From Lunularia cruciata (lineage: Eukaryota > Streptophyta > Marchantiopsida > Lunulariales > Lunulariaceae), in assembly GCA_948567375.1 (NCBI GenBank), contig OX419757.1, forward strand, positions 76,515,836 through 76,579,835: a DNA stretch of 64,000 nucleotides. The letters are read 5' to 3'. The stretch's first letter is position 1, and each line of letters opens with the position of its first letter. The position numbers were made by a program, and so were the translations under genes. Below the pieces are notes generated by a model. The model made no database searches and was not told the origin of the DNA. It saw nothing but the letters and a program-made list of their open reading frames with translations. This document shows positions 30,857-45,257 of the stretch, in pieces.

Positions 30857-33800
30857 ATGGCAGCGCAGCAGGGCGTCGTCGTAGTCTCTTCGTCGTCTCG
30901 CTTGCTTGGTCCCCACCCCTCACCGTCCTCCTGTTCCAGGACTCTCCTCTGCTCCTTGCCCCCAGCAGCAGCATCAGCCGCAGCTGCACTACTACCTTCT
31001 AGTTCTACCCAGCAGTATCGGTTTCCTGCGGCTGCGCCTTCCGCTGCAGCCTTCCACCATCACCAGTTGAACCAGAACACCACCACCCAGCAGCTGCAGC
31101 AGCAGCCCCCATTCTTGAGCCCTCCTGCTTTCTCCTCCGGACTCCATTTAGAGATGCAACCGGCTTCCATGCTGGGCTCTCGTGGCCCGGTGCCCGGCGT
31201 CAGCAGCGCTCGCCCCTCGCTTAGCAATGCGGCGCTTGCCATGCCTTCTCTCCTGAGCCCCCCTCACCAACAGCCCGCTATGCAATTCGAGCAAGCGGAG
31301 CAGACTCCTCCCGCCATGGATGAATTTCTCGAGCAAATGTTCTCTCTCCCTTCTTGGTCCGAAATGGCGGGCGCTGGACGCGCCCCCTGGGACTTCAATG
31401 CTGCCGCTGGTGCGGCAACGCGCTTGGGTGTCGATGCCCAGAAACTCTTCACCATGTCGTTGCTGCCCCCCGGATTGATGGGTTCTCACAATCGAGATTT
31501 GCAAGACGGAGCTGATAGTGCTCATGTCGGCGACAGTGTTCTCGGCTACTCCAACGACGATCACCTGCTCGGTGCTCGCCTGCGCGGACTGCAAGAAACG
31601 TCCACAGCAGTTCCAGGTACCCGCCTCGTTGTTTACTCATCGATCGCATTGCAAATTGTGACCTCACAGAGTTGCATTTGCCGTGCGTCTCGAGGAAGAG
31701 TAGTAGGAGGAATAAAGCAAGCTCCTAAAGAAAGATTATTAATAGTTCAGCATATGTAAGGAGACACTTTTAGAGCATTTTCTCGGCTGGATTTGCCTTG
31801 ACAGTAATGCTGCAGGTTCTAACTGAGCCGATTCGATACAATTCCAGGCATCGGAACTCGAGGAGGAGCGACTCTCACGAGGTCGCCTTCTGTAGGAAGC
31901 AGTGGAAGTGAGGGATCAGGTGGTCCTCAATCCCCTCCTCCCATTGCCCCGACATGGAGGCAGCCGTATGTTGGTGGAGTTCCACCCTTGCCTCTGGGTT
32001 TAGGACAAGCAAAGCCAGAAACACTCCTTCGAGGAGACTCCGGGGAGGCACATCTTCTTGGGAAAAGGTCTCGTGATGAAGACGAGGTGTCCATGAGAGA
32101 TACTCATACAGGGAACAATGTGAGTGACTTAAGGCAATTGAACCTACTTCTCACTCAATAGGAGCTCATTAAGGCAACGCAATTGGAGATTTAGGGACCC
32201 TCTTTTTATGTACCTGCCTCCTGATTACCATGCTAGAGTTTTCAGTAAACAGTTACTGATGGATTGGCGACAGAGACCTTCAGTCATTTAACATTGGGAA
32301 ATACATATCTTACCATCGCAGGTTCGCGATGCTCCTCAAGGCCTTTTTGCCTCGTTTGCGGGCGGGCAAGTATCTCAGACCCAATTGCCCCGTTCAGCTG
32401 GTCAACAGTCCCATCAACAGGTCGGTTTCTGAAATGGCAAACTTATTGTCGTCAGCTGGGCTCAGCCTGACTTAGGAATTTCAGCACATTAAAAGAAATG
32501 CAAGCTGAAAATTTGCAGCGTACTCCTCTACGCAGGGAAATGGTGCATCGTCTCAAGGTGTGCAGCAAGGGCAAGCGGTTCCCACCTATGGAAGTCCATC
32601 TACAGGAACGCAACCTCATTCAAATTCCGGTGTCGCGGTTGCAGCTCGACCTCGAGTACGAGCTCGACGTGGGCAAGCAACGGATCCTCACAGCATTGCC
32701 GAGAGGGTAGCGTTTCCCGCTCGCTTCAACTTTTACAATTCAGTACATCCAGCCTGTCGTGAATGTCAAGACGTGTGTAGTCTAGAGTTGGGTAATTCGA
32801 TGTTCGGGGCCATTCTACGAGGGTATTTCAAATTTAATCTTCACTTCCGACAATGCGCGTTCCATCACGTGAGTGACTTATTTTGGTTTTGCTTGGGCTT
32901 TGCAGCTCCGAAGAGAGCGGATAGCAGAGAGAATGAAGGCACTGCAAGAGCTCGTTCCCAACTCCAACAAGGTAAGATCTTACATTTTCCAATTTTGGGC
33001 TCTTTACTGAATCAGGCACACCGTTGGTCCAGAGTTGGAGGACGTCGCAGGTCGCCTGAATTGGATGCACTACCTGCTTCATTAGCCTATTCCGATAAGG
33101 GTACTCAATAGTTAAGGAGGATCGTCACCCCACAAGCCACCTGGACGAGAATGAGGAGTTCAAACACCTGGGCTAGGTAGCGCGCTTCATTGTCCCAGCA
33201 AGCAGGAACTCAGGGTCGAGACGAATTCCTTGCGGGGAGTATGTAGAGGACCATGACTATCCTATTTGGAGGGTGCAAATTTGGTGTACTCGGCAATTTC
33301 TAGGGGAAGGTTTGGCGTAAAGTGTCATCTTAAGCAGCGGGCTGGAGAACTCATCCTCCTTCCAACGTTATCACCCTTGGGGAACTTTCAGTAAAGTAGT
33401 GGAAGTGTAAACTGGATTTACGATCTCGTCATCTTCTGAGTCAGATTGAGCAATATCGGCCATTCTTTACAGTTCAGCTAAGGCTGTAGTGAGCGGCAGG
33501 TGGAAACAAAGAACGCACCTTGGGTTTTGTAAGGATATCAGAGTGGGAGTATCTAATCACGTTGAACCTGGGCAGTTTCCCCGGAGGGAAAGTGGTGAAT
33601 TTGGACGCCGGCAGTTGCATTTACTGCTCGACGAGTTGCGCTACTATTCCAGCTTGGGTGAAGTACGAAGTTTCGACAGGAGTGTTCCCTCTATGAGTTC
33701 GGCTTTGAAAATACTTAGAAACTGCCAGTAAGCTACTTATTTACGATTATTGCCCAACGCATCTAGCTGTACATCAAAGCCGACCAATTAGGTTTCCTCA

Positions 33801-35511
33801 GATGTTTTCAACGAGGATGTAGAATTCGCGAAACCCAATCTCGTGACATATTACAGCACCGCGCTTACATTCATCGGGGAATGTGTGGACCCTTATCTAT
33901 GATTATCTTGGTATGAGAATCATACCCGGTCATCCGTGCAGATTACCTCATAAGGATTCTTCTTGGGGGACAGCTTGTCCCCACAGTGGTCATAGTTAAT
34001 GTCGACTCTCTACCCGACCAGATCGGATCGCCGTTTTGTTTTCTCAAATACCTTTAAATGAAATCGTTCGGTGCTTGTGATCATTCGTGAACTGAAGTTC
34101 GGGATGGAGAGTTGCTCAACCCATTCTGTGTGATAGAGCACGAATTCAATGAGCGAGATGTTTATTAGGACCATGATTTCCCCGAAGCCCAGGTCTTACC
34201 CAATTGTACGCCAGGTTTAGGAGGAGTCGAGAATTACTTTTAGTACCCTCGAGTGTCTTGAGCACGTTACGTTGTCAGAAGTGATGCGGTTGAGTTCATC
34301 TTCTGATCCGACCGTGTAGTTGGCGGTCCATTAGCATATTTGAGTCAGCAAGTTGGAATCCTTGCTCAAGGTTATACTTACGCGCACCAAACTTGAAACC
34401 TCTTGTTGGCGGATACCGAATCAAGTCGATCGTCGTCGTTGCGTTTTGACCTGTCTTGATACTTGGCATCTAATCCATCCACTGACTCGAATTTGAAATT
34501 TATTTTATGACCACGTACGGCCATACGCAGTTTGACTTGTCTGGTTGGCTCTTTGGTGAAGTTGTCATGATATTTGTCACGCTGTTTAGCCACATTCGTG
34601 ACGTTGGTTATGGTGCATCTGCAGACCGATAAGGCGTCCATGCTTGACGAGATTATCGACTATGTGAAGTTTTTGCAATTACAAGTGAAGGTGAGAGATT
34701 ATATTTCCGTGGAAGGCAGTTTTGTTGGGCCATATTTATTAGTTGCCTGCAGAATCAGGAACCATTTCTCATGTTCTCGTCTCGCTTTGCCTCGGTCTTG
34801 CAGGTGTTAAGTATGAGTAGACTCGGAGGTGCTGGTGCAGTTGCGCCACTCGTCGCCGACTTACCCTCCGAGGTAGTGGTATCCTGACTTCTCTCGGTGT
34901 CATTTGCCTTCCATCAGAGTAGATCGTGGAATGGATTTCTTCAAACTGTTGAAGAATATTACACTGAATACGACGGCTTGTGCTAATGCATTTCGCAGGG
35001 TCCTAGCAATTATGTGAATGCCACAATCGGTCGCGTCAACGGAGCTCCGAGCCCATCTCAGGACGGATTAGCGCTCACGGAGAGACAAGTAGCTCGTCTC
35101 ATGGAGGAAGATATGGGTTCCGCAATGCAGTACTTACAAAGCAAGGGCCTTTGCCTTATGCCTATTAGCCTTGCATCATCAATCTCCAGTGCGAATTCAA
35201 CCCGAGCTCAAGGAGGAGGTGCACCACAAGGTTCTGGTGACAGGCACCGATCAGAAGTGTCAGCATCGGCAGCGGTAGTTGTGAGCAGCGCCCCGTTGAA
35301 CTCAACAGCGGCCCCATCCGTCAGTGCAAGTATTGATGGAGACAGCGCCAATAAGATGGGAAACGGCGCTGCCAAGAACAACACCAAGGATGGCAGAGAC
35401 GTAGCAGTCGTCGATAACAAGACCAGTGGAGGCGCAAGTACCCCATCAAAGCAGTCCCCAAAGGCTACCAAATTCAAGGGAAAGGAAGAGTCTCAAAGAC
35501 GAAGCCAATAA
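30857..35511 (+). CDS. LRL: bHLH transcription factor, LRL type (subfamily XI), eight exons
   Basis: Exons inferred by reading frame and GT-AG sites: 30857-31616, 31848-32119, 32322-32420, 32536-32706, 32906-32971, 34625-34690, 34804-34872 and 34999-35511. Joined, they give 671 codons and a stop with no frame conflict. The N-terminal third is Ser/Pro/Gln-rich. Near residue 152 lies the conserved [13 protein letters not shown] block of LRL proteins. The bHLH domain (exons 4-7) has the basic region [15 protein letters not shown] with the H-E-R residues that read the E-box, helix 1 [10 protein letters not shown], loop SNKTDKAS and helix 2 [25 protein letters not shown]. The C-terminal [33 protein letters not shown] block is also family-specific. 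LRL factors are nuclear regulators of root-hair and rhizoid development. Intron 5 is long (1653 bp). Exon ends rest on frame and homology, not transcripts. Confidence 0.93.
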
Positions 35512-38500
35512 TTCCGTCTGGCAGGAAAGCAGGTCCTCGCTCAGTTTCCGGTGAACGAAGTCAGCCGGCCACCCAAAGCAATTTTGCTAGCGTCCAGGTA
35601 CTCCGTGCTGGGAGATGAGGGTGCCGTAGGTCTGGCCTAAGCTTCGCATCTTGAGATTGGCGTTATCTCGCACCCAGACCCCACGACTACGGCAACGACG
35701 ACCTTAACACAACCTCTGGTTGGTGCCTGTGCTGTGTAGCACGCTGCCACTTGGCGGCCGCTCTTCGAAATTTTTAGTCATGCGGTTGAAGCATCCATGT
35801 TGAGAACGTGCAGAGCAGCGAATCAGAAAAACCTCGAATCTGAAACCTCACTTCATGGTACGGGTCCCCAGTGTCCCGATTGATTACCTTTGTTTCGGCG
35901 GAAAGTCGTCTCCTCTCGTAGAAGCAGTAGGAGGTATCGTCCGGTCCATCCATCTGATCGGTACAATGAACAAAGAAGAAAAGTCATCCGGGAAAATTTA
36001 CGACCTCTGAAATTTCCTCGAGTCTGACACCAACCATCTTTGTGTGCAGAGTTTGGAAGAATTACAAACCAGGGTGTTATCTAGTTCAACTTACTCTGTA
36101 TTTCTTCCATTGCTTACAGACTTCATAAACTTGAACGCGCAAACTACTGTTTATCGTAGCTTTGCTTTGTACCAAATTCAAGACCGCTTCTTGTTGTGCT
36201 CTGCTTAAATTTATGCAAGAGCCACCTGAGCAGGAAAGTCTCAGGCAAGCGGCGTGCGCTCTTTAACAATGAAGTGAAAGTTTCATTCAAATCACAGCCT
36301 GTGTCTCTTCAAGATGAATGACTTAAGATTAATGTTGGCCTCTTGCATGGATGTCGCTTTTCGAGTCCCGCACTTCTTGTTATTACTCGCTCCCAGGCAT
36401 TGTTTACCACACTTCTCTTTTGCATCAGGTCATCTAGTGTGGGGATCCGGGAAATCGATCGGTGTCTCATGTTGGGATCAAACATAACGGACCCCCGTCC
36501 CTAGCTAGTGTCATGTTGTTTTAAATGCTTTTGTACCCCTATGAAGAAAAGCTTGCATGCCGAATCTGAGTCGCGTTGGCTTTTAGTAGGACACGTTCGT
36601 CCTTTGCCCATACAGGTTGCAGACGGATACATCTACATGAAGATGTTGGGTCCCAGTCGATCTCCATGATGCAACTCTCCGGGTCTTCAGAAAATTGGTC
36701 GGGTCTGTTTTTGCGGCCACCTTGGACTCTTTCTTCGTGTAACGAACTAAAGTGTGCGACTCCCGACGGATATGAGACAATAACGGGAATTTACGGATGA
36801 ATATTGGTCGAAAACCTGCGGTCTTGTGTCATCCCATCTTTTGGGGACCAGCTGTCATCGCCCCCAATTTCGTTCGCGACGTAAAAGAAGAGTTGTCGGA
36901 ACCTTCTCCGTGCTGCTTGGGTATGAAATTGGTTTTGACAATACCATCGGTGACAGTTTGCGGTTCTAATTCGATGTTCCCTTTCCAGCTGACTTCCATT
37001 TCTGGAACCACCATTCTATAAACTCGAGGAAAGAATGGGCTATCAGTTATGAGCTAGGGCCATAGGTTCTTTACTTTGGTCGCCTCATACAGTATAATCT
37101 TTGGCCCCGGGGATCAGTGGACCATATAACAAGAAGTCACTAAATGAATCTTTGTCGTCTGCTCTAGCCAGCTACTCGGTTGGTGCACAGATGAACTCTT
37201 ACTGGCCGATCTTCAGTCAAAAGATATTATCACAGACGTTCACGGTCACTGTCTTTTTCTCTCCCAGGACTCTTATCTTAATTCGGACAGGCAGGGCGGC
37301 AAGCACGATGTCTTCAAGTATGAGCGGAATCAAGCCGGACAATTTTCTCATCATCGTCACCTGACTGGCCTCGCACCTACTGCAAATTACGATTTTGCGA
37401 GCAATCAGACCAAGGCACGATCATTACAGGAGGGCGGGACAGAGGTAGTCGACCCGAATGAGCACTCGCGATAACTCAAGGAACCGAATAGTTGGATGTT
37501 GAGGAGCGCGAATGACCAGTGAAAGCTGGGCAGGGATCCGCGCATTAGACGCACTGATCCTCACCCCAAAGTTGACCAAAGCACTAGGGATGTGCATGTG
37601 GCTGATGAAATGATGAGAATTTTCAGTCGCTCTTAACTTCAACGATATCTGGATAATTACAGCTATTGCTTAAACGTGCGAGCGGGCTATGTCGAGCTAG
37701 CTTGAGCTCGACACAAAAAAGATTGACACCTTTTCCCTTTCTGTACGAGATGATTGAGACGGAATGGATGGACCCAGTCTCCAAGGTCGGTGACTCATCA
37801 TGAATCGCGCCTGCCTAGTACATACTGCGGAAGTTCGACAAACCACAAGAGATCTTTTTCTCGGAAAATCACATCTGTTGTACTCAAGATTTGGAAAGTC
37901 TCATCCATCATTAGATAACTGAAACTGAGCTTTTTGTGGACCACTGTCACTCCAACTGATCCAGTGGAAGTGGACATAGATCTGGTGCTTTAGAGGTGAA
38001 GGCCATGACACCACCATCGTCGTCATCTCAAAGTCAAGGAATTAGACAGGTTTACTTCACAGAGCTTTAATTAAACAACTCCAGACTGACGTCTGATATA
38101 ATTTCTACGCTCTGCACCTGACTAAACTAACAGCGCTTAGAGATGTAACTTTGTTCCCCGACAGAAAGACTACAACAAGGCAGATATTATTCTGTTCAAA
38201 TCCTCTCCATGTAGTTCAACCTGGAACCGGGAAGCTGCCTGACACGGCATGTGTTATCTTAATGTTAGGTACATGAAGCTATTGCTGCTATGAGGCGTTG
38301 TGATGAATATACAGAACTCCGAATGGATTTCTCTTGAGATAGTTTCATCTCGAGGCAGACATGGTGATTATTACACTCTGCACACGGCGCGACCATCCTT
38401 CCACAACTACCTCATCACTTTCAACTTCAAATTTTGGCAAAATGCTAACGAAGAATTTAATTCTGATTTTGCTCTTCTGAACGTGTATCTGAAGACCCCA

Positions 38501-41500
38501 ATTTCGAATTCGCCATCATTATGGCTTTTGTGTAACAATCAACTAGGGATTCCTTTAACTGTAATCCATTCGGGTATATATTCCATTTAAATAAATTCAG
38601 ACATCCTTTCAACTCCTGAAGTTCTCAAGCACCACGTAAACATGGGTACGATGCCAATCTATTCAACCAAGAGAGATTTGGCTGTTATTAGCTCGTCCTG
38701 GACTGTGTTAAAGATAGATCAGATACGGTCCTCTTTCTCCATAGCATCAGGATAGATCAGATGTGACTTAACTTAGATGTGACCCAGAGTAAGCACTGTT
38801 CCCATGGGGTCCATGAAGATGACGCTGAAAGACGAGACACAATCCCATCAATACCCAGAATCCGCCATAGTAGTAGTAGTTGCAGCCGTGCATACTCGTA
38901 GACTTGAAATTTCAACTACTTCTGTTCGATAGTAGGTTTTCCTTTGGCAGCGTAGGTTTCGTCACGAATGAACTATTTTGTGTGCGATTGAATTCGTGGT
39001 GCAGTATGTGCGCGTGTACATTAGTGGTGATCTTCCAGTTGGAAGGTGATATATATTTCCCATCCTTCTTGTTATCCTACGCGGTCGCCTTTTTCTTTCG
39101 CTGCATCCTCAATTGGTATCGAACCGACAGCTCAAGTGAAATCACCACCAAGTAGTGATACCACGAACGAAAGCGAGAGAGAACCAAGGCCACAAATTAA
39201 AGTATAGAGAGAATAATGTATGGTGGGAGTAGTGAATGGATTTCAACGAACTTCTTTAGTATTCCATGCAGATCGATTGTGGTTGTACCTGTACATCCTG
39301 AGGCTGGTGAGTGGAAAAGAATGCAGGGAGCAGGGAGAGTTTCTGCAAGGTGCTTGTTTGTTCGTTCCCAGAAAGAAGTCGAAGCATCGAAGGCACTGTG
39401 TCTTCCCGTCTAAGGAGTTGACGTCTATCCCATGTGAAGGATATCCCTTTCTATGTTTCCCGCTTTATTCTTCTTTGTCTTCTTCCTCATAGAAAGGGAC
39501 TTGGGCGTAAACATACAACGGCAGTAAACATAAAACGTTCTATTTTCAAATGGATTGGCTCGTAAGGAGAAGACGAAGAAGAAAGAATCGAGCCAATCTA
39601 GATGAAAATTCAACAATCGCTACATTGTTGAATTTTCTCATATAGTACTTGCAGTAACAGGACGAGGAGGGAAGGAGACCAAAAGTAGATTGCGTTCAAT
39701 TACCCACAGTGAAAGCCGTCAAATGATGAAAGGAAAATGAGAGATAATTGAATCCCCCGCTCGTGTACGCGTACAGCGGAAAGTCTTGCTTGTCACGGTA
39801 GAAGTTCAACTCAACATGCTCGAAGATGCGATCGTGGGTAATGAGCACCCACCAAAGTAGGTAGGAAGTACTTGTCCGTATACTATATCAACTCCTCGCT
39901 GCCATCCTTCTCGATTCTAGAGGTACCGACCCACACCATATTTCCTTAAGTGTTGCAAGTAATTAACCAATCGGACACGTAACGACACGAACCTCCTGTT
40001 ATTACCTCATTTTCACGAAGATGCTATTCGAGATCAGTGACCTGTGATGAATCTCTCGAACCGGCGTTAGCATATTCATATCCTCACGTCGTCGAGACGT
40101 GCATGATCCAGTACAGCATTACTACTGTCCTCACTATACAGGATTTTCCGTCAGTTAAGACGGATGTTTTTCCAAAAATCCCTTGATGGAACTGCCAACT
40201 AGAATCCGGGGGTCAACGCTGCGACCGAACAGAATCAGCTGCCCATCAGTTTCCCTGCACAGACTGCGCTTGCCTTCTCGATAAAGAGCCCGATTCATTA
40301 TATCTTGGACCACAACAAAGCTGGCAATTCTGCGACCAGCCATTACCAGTGACCTTCCGAATATGGAAAGGTCATGAATTCGACGACACGGTTTCAGAGC
40401 CACCGCCTACTAACTTCTCTCGATTTGGCAAGTTCCTTCCGTCTTCCTCTCAAATCCGCTCTGTTCATCAGCATCTCTTTGCAACAGAGTTTTACATTTC
40501 ACTTTCTTTGCGGACCTTTAAATGTTTACAACCAGAACAGAAGTGACAAAGTTGACAAAAGAAATGTCTGTAGTGGTCCATTAGCTGTACGTACTTTAAA
40601 ATCGCAGGAAGGAGAACTGACGTGAAACCATGAATAATTCTAGAAGCGTCATACTATTTATCCTCTTAAGGTTTTCAAACTTCACATTGCACCATATTTC
40701 ACAATACCGTTCTCTCCATAGATTGACGAATTATTGTGGAAATAAATACTACACGAAACTGAACACCACATAAGATATCCAATATAGCCAAATCATTTGG
40801 CATAGATGATACTTTTGAAGATATATTGCATTCCGACTTGGAAGAGCTATTTAATCTATCCAAAAGTCAAAAGAATTTAGTGGAGAAGATCCTCTAACGG
40901 TAATTATCACACGGAACGGTCCCTGAACCATTGTGGAGGGATGTAATTCCTCTTTCCATCTGTCAAGACTTCGGACAGGTGAAAGTCCTAGTAGTTTCTT
41001 TCCCGCATCGAGATCACCTCTGTGCTTAACTCACTCTCGGTCTTGTTCCTAAAGCAAACTGACAGAGAATTCTCCTTAGACAGGAGGGGAATGCAGGTGG
41101 TTCAGACCGACGGAGGATAAAGCATGCAGCAGGTTCACCCCAAAGAACAGACAAAGACTTTACTGTATCTGGCTGATGATGAGAATGATGGGACTGGCTC
41201 CCACAAACAGACAATCCCTGATTAGAGACACAGCGTGTCGTTGTCCTTAACATCGTAGCGTAGCTACGCCAAAGTGAAATCGCAATTGTAATTTTTCACC
41301 ACGAATCTTCTCATTAGTGAAATTACCGAGGACCAGCTTGACCCTGCGGCCAAGGTTCTCGAAGGAGAAATCCCGTTGAGAGTAAACCTACGCAACTACA
41401 TCGTAACAGTGGTCACAAAAGCTGGTTTGATCCAGCTAAAAGAATCAGAAACTACCAGTGAATGGTTTGGCGCGTTTCATCCACCTACCCAACACAGATA

Positions 41501-43950
41501 GACGACTGGCACACGGTAAAAGTGTGCTCTCCTTAGAAGGACAGAGTGTACTGTGTACTATTTGATTCTCAATAAACTGAACCAGAGCTCTTACGTGGTA
41601 CAGTCCGCAAGAATAGCACTCTTTTCCCATGCACATTATTATCAACTTATTCATCATTTCTGGAATTACCTTCTCCTGCTGCTATGGAGAAAAAGATGAA
41701 GAAGAGGACCAGAGAAACATAACCGTACGACTACTGCTTTTCTCATTTCAATAGGACTCCGAAATTGCAGTTTAAGGTTTTTTTTATCTAGTCAAGATAC
41801 TATAAGTCTATGTATAGATCTCAGCACTTGAATCGTCCTCAGCTGGAACTGACAGGCAACCTTCAGCTCAAGGATGATATAGAAGTCAAATATTTTGAAA
41901 TGTTTTATATCTACCTTTCGTCAACTCTTATCCAGAGAATTTCAAATTCTGAAAGCTGGATCTTTCACTATGTTTTGACCCCCCAGAATTGATCAGTTTA
42001 GACTACCGTACTGTTTCTCTCCTCCTGCGATCAGCTTGTTCAATATCAAATATGGATCTTACAGCATACCTTGAACAAGGTTTGCCACGTTTCCCTTTTA
42101 ACCTCATGTATGAAATAGCCAGACGCACAAATTCAAGGGGAACATCTTGATTATCTATGTACTTATCTAGGAAAGGCGACCGCGTAGGAAACTTATGTAC
42201 TTATCGATGGGAAAGCTTGGGTAGGCCAATTGTCAATAAGATTACATAGATGTCAAGCACTTCAGATTCTCCAGCTGTTAAGATGTCACTATCAATCCTC
42301 TTTGACTACCCAAGTCTCCTATTTATGATCATTACCTGCACAGACATCACTCGAGAGAAAGGCACAGCCAGCTCCTAGTTGATGTTGGTAGGCTCATGGG
42401 TTATCGCATGAAACTTCCCTAAAAAGTACATGATGATAAAAGAGCTATGATACATGGATATCGTGCTGCTTGAATGCATAGAGCAGTAAATGCTCTGATT
42501 GCGAATCATGGCATGATCTCGAGCAAGATCAATCAGCCTTGACCAGGTTTTGGAGCTCGTAGAGAGAATAAAAAATGTCAAAAGTTTTAGACTTGCTTGG
42601 TTCCTTGTCATAGAATACTATTTACCTCCCATTGCTGTCTAACTATTTCATGTGCTCGACACAAAGAAAAATCATGTAACTGGACGTTAATAGTGATTCT
42701 CTGATACAGTATCCCATTCCATTGTTTGGCTACTTAAGACCTGGAAAGGGACCTTACATCTACGTAGTGTAGATAATTGACGCATAAATGCATGCACACA
42801 TTTTATACATGCAACATCATGGCATGATGATCCGAAATTATTTATTTATTTTCGTGTTCACATAGCTTCTTGAACTAGCAGTAGTCTACTGTTCCTCATC
42901 AGCCTGGTGAAAGTTGTACGGACTTCTTGATCTTGAGTCCTTGTAAAAGGTCCTCTATACAAATAAATGAATGAAAGTGCATAAATGTTATTCACCCTCA
43001 TGGCATGCTATGCGTTGTAGCTGTCAGAGATTTATAGTTTTTAAAGGACAAAAACTGCGATAGAGAGGGACTATACGGGGCATCTACCGGTTACCAGATT
43101 GTCAACGTACATACATGTGTTCTTTGAGACCAGAGTAATAGGAGGTATGACACTCTGATTTCTGAAGCAGTTGCAAAGTTGGTAGGATAGCAACAAGGCT
43201 TTATTAGTTGATACTTATTTTGTCACATATTTTAGCAAAAGCATGGCTGAGTGAGTTGGTGTAATAGTGATATAACAAGTGCGTTTTCATGACGGAAAAA
43301 GGTCTCAAGTTGACGTAGGACCTTCATAAAACAATAAATCTGGCTTGTCAGCAGGTAGAATAAAAGAAAATAGAGACTGTGAGACCAAACAGTGTCTTTT
43401 CAAAGAAAGATGGGAAAACTTAGTTGAGAGTACCATATTGTCCATTGAACTTCAAAGCCTCCACCAAGATGGAATGGGCTCAGTATCATAAACTTTATCC
43501 CCATGATTGAGATTTGCCGCATAACATCGAAAGTTGTACGGTGCCGCTTGTCCATCTGGTTCTACCATGACGATGTCTCCATATCATGATTGTCTCATCT
43601 GCTTTCCTCTACAATGTACTCGCAACGTTCCTCAAATCATCGGTGAGCAGAGCGTATTAGGGTCTTGTTTTCCTCACTCTCCTGTGCTTCTCGAGTGGGA
43701 ATGCGAACACATCTTACGGAAGCATGTAAGACACCTAATTAGTAAAAGAAAAATTTGATAGTACTTGTCAAAGTTTGTTATATATATGATTCCTTCCTAA
43801 TGTATTTTTGGTTTACTTATACTAGTTTACGAAATTAGTTTTGCAAGTAGCACGACAAGTAGGTACTACAAAGAAAGTTGTTTGTATTTAAATCGAATTT
43901 CGCAGAAATTATTTTACGTAAATGATGTAGTTTGACTTTTATTGTTTCAT
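35512..43950. other. No gene recognised; 3' flank of bHLH gene and intergenic DNA
   Basis: There are only short, unrelated ORFs and no domain I recognise. The first several hundred bases probably include the 3' UTR. Two small remnants of the non-LTR tail motif CTACGCGGTCGCCTTTTTC occur at about 39057-39097 (+) and 42172-42190 (-). Otherwise the sequence looks single copy and AT-rich. Confidence 0.45.
39057..39097 (+). repeat. Short remnant of non-LTR element tail
   Basis: TTTCCCATCCTTCTTGTTAT followed by CCTACGCGGTCGCCTTTTTC matches the end of the tails at 48005-48135 and 48295-48436. A shorter piece (GGAAAGGCGACCGCGTAGG, minus strand) is at about 42172-42190. Confidence 0.45.
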
Positions 43951-44729
43951 TCCATTTTCGTAAATTAAAGTGGAACATTCGAATGTATTCTAAGGGTTAC
44001 AAGGTTACACATCAAACGAGTACAAAGCACCAAGGAGTGCCGGATATGAACCGAGCTCGGAGCCCCAAAGGATAAGGACCATACAAACCGAAGCCACACC
44101 AAGACCCCAAACCCACATAGGGGAAACCACAAGGTCGTTTGGTAGGAGCATCAGATTTTCATTCCACTAGTTCAGGTTAGTTTTGAGATTGCTGTGGACA
44201 GAATACGAATGTCGTGTAGTGCTGTAGCATTCTAAATAGGAATAAGACAATATTAGAATAAAAAGAAGGCAACCACATAGAACACAAGAAGGATGGGAAG
44301 ACCCCATCAAGCCGGACAAGGGAGAGACAATAGGGGCAGAATGAGGCTAGGTCCCAATAGTATTGATATGAGAAATCTGCCCTACCGCACCTAAGATATC
44401 CGAGCTATGCAAGTCGTAAGGTCTACAAACTATGGGAGCATCCAAAGAAGCATCACCTAGAGTGATTGCTTTCCTATGGATTGTACCAGCCAATGCTCTC
44501 TGTAAAGCAATGGACATGCTATCTAAAGTATGCTACAAAGTATGAGAGTGAGAGTGAGAGTGGTACCCCCAGGGTCTAATATGATAAGCTCTCATGCACT
44601 CCCTTGACAAATTTGTCGAATGCCATGTCCATCGCTCCATATAACTCCAAGGCTATAAGAACAAAGAGGTGACTTTGCTACATACCCCTATACTAGGAGA
44701 CCTTGCATGCTTTAGCTCAGTTTGCACCC

Positions 44730-45090
44730 CATCTAGGAGGATGAGTAATCACTCCCTCCAAAACTGCATCACGCATAGTGTCTGTAACCACAACATCTAT
44801 CATTGTCACTTGATCATCTAGGACAAAGTATAAGTCTGCTCTAACATGTGTTGTCTGCAAAGAATATGAGCGTTCCGTCCAAGCAAGGTATCCACTCTCT
44901 TATGCCATAGCAAACACTATATCCTTGATGGCATCATAGGTAGCTATCCTCTATCCTCCATAAGGACACTGTGTTATATGGACCGTTGTTGCATTTAAAG
45001 TAAAACCACACTCACAAGTGAGTAACAAAGATGCAGACGGGTGGACCAAACCTAGGTGGAACCTCATTGCTATAAAGAAAGTGGCTGGTG
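44730..45090 (-). pseudogene. Non-LTR element C-terminus: Cys/His cluster and nuclease-like region
   Basis: Minus-strand reading gives SLLLTCECGFTLN...HITQCPYGGYRIATYDAIKDIV (a C-x-C ... H ... C cluster) and then TRADLYFVLDD-like VRADLYFVLDDQVTMIDVVVTD. The R-A-D...D...IDVxVT pattern resembles the catalytic core of restriction-like endonucleases of R2-like elements. A TAG and indels break it. The assignment rests on motif pattern only. Confidence 0.5.
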
Positions 45091-45257
45091 CGAGTTGAAA
45101 TGCCCTAATGCATGGTCAAGCTAGGATCCAAGAGCCTACATCCTTGTTGGAGCAAGAGCAAACATGTGCTCTAGTGGCCCAAGGAATGGACAAGTCAACT
45201 AAGAAAGAATGTAGCATATGTTGACAGTGTCGCTCCATCAAGGAAAACTGCAAACCT

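Noticed and set aside
32498-33111. ORFs at 32498-32710 and 32560-33111 as independent genes
   Set aside because: They run through exons 4-5 and introns of the bHLH gene; the exon structure explains the coding parts.
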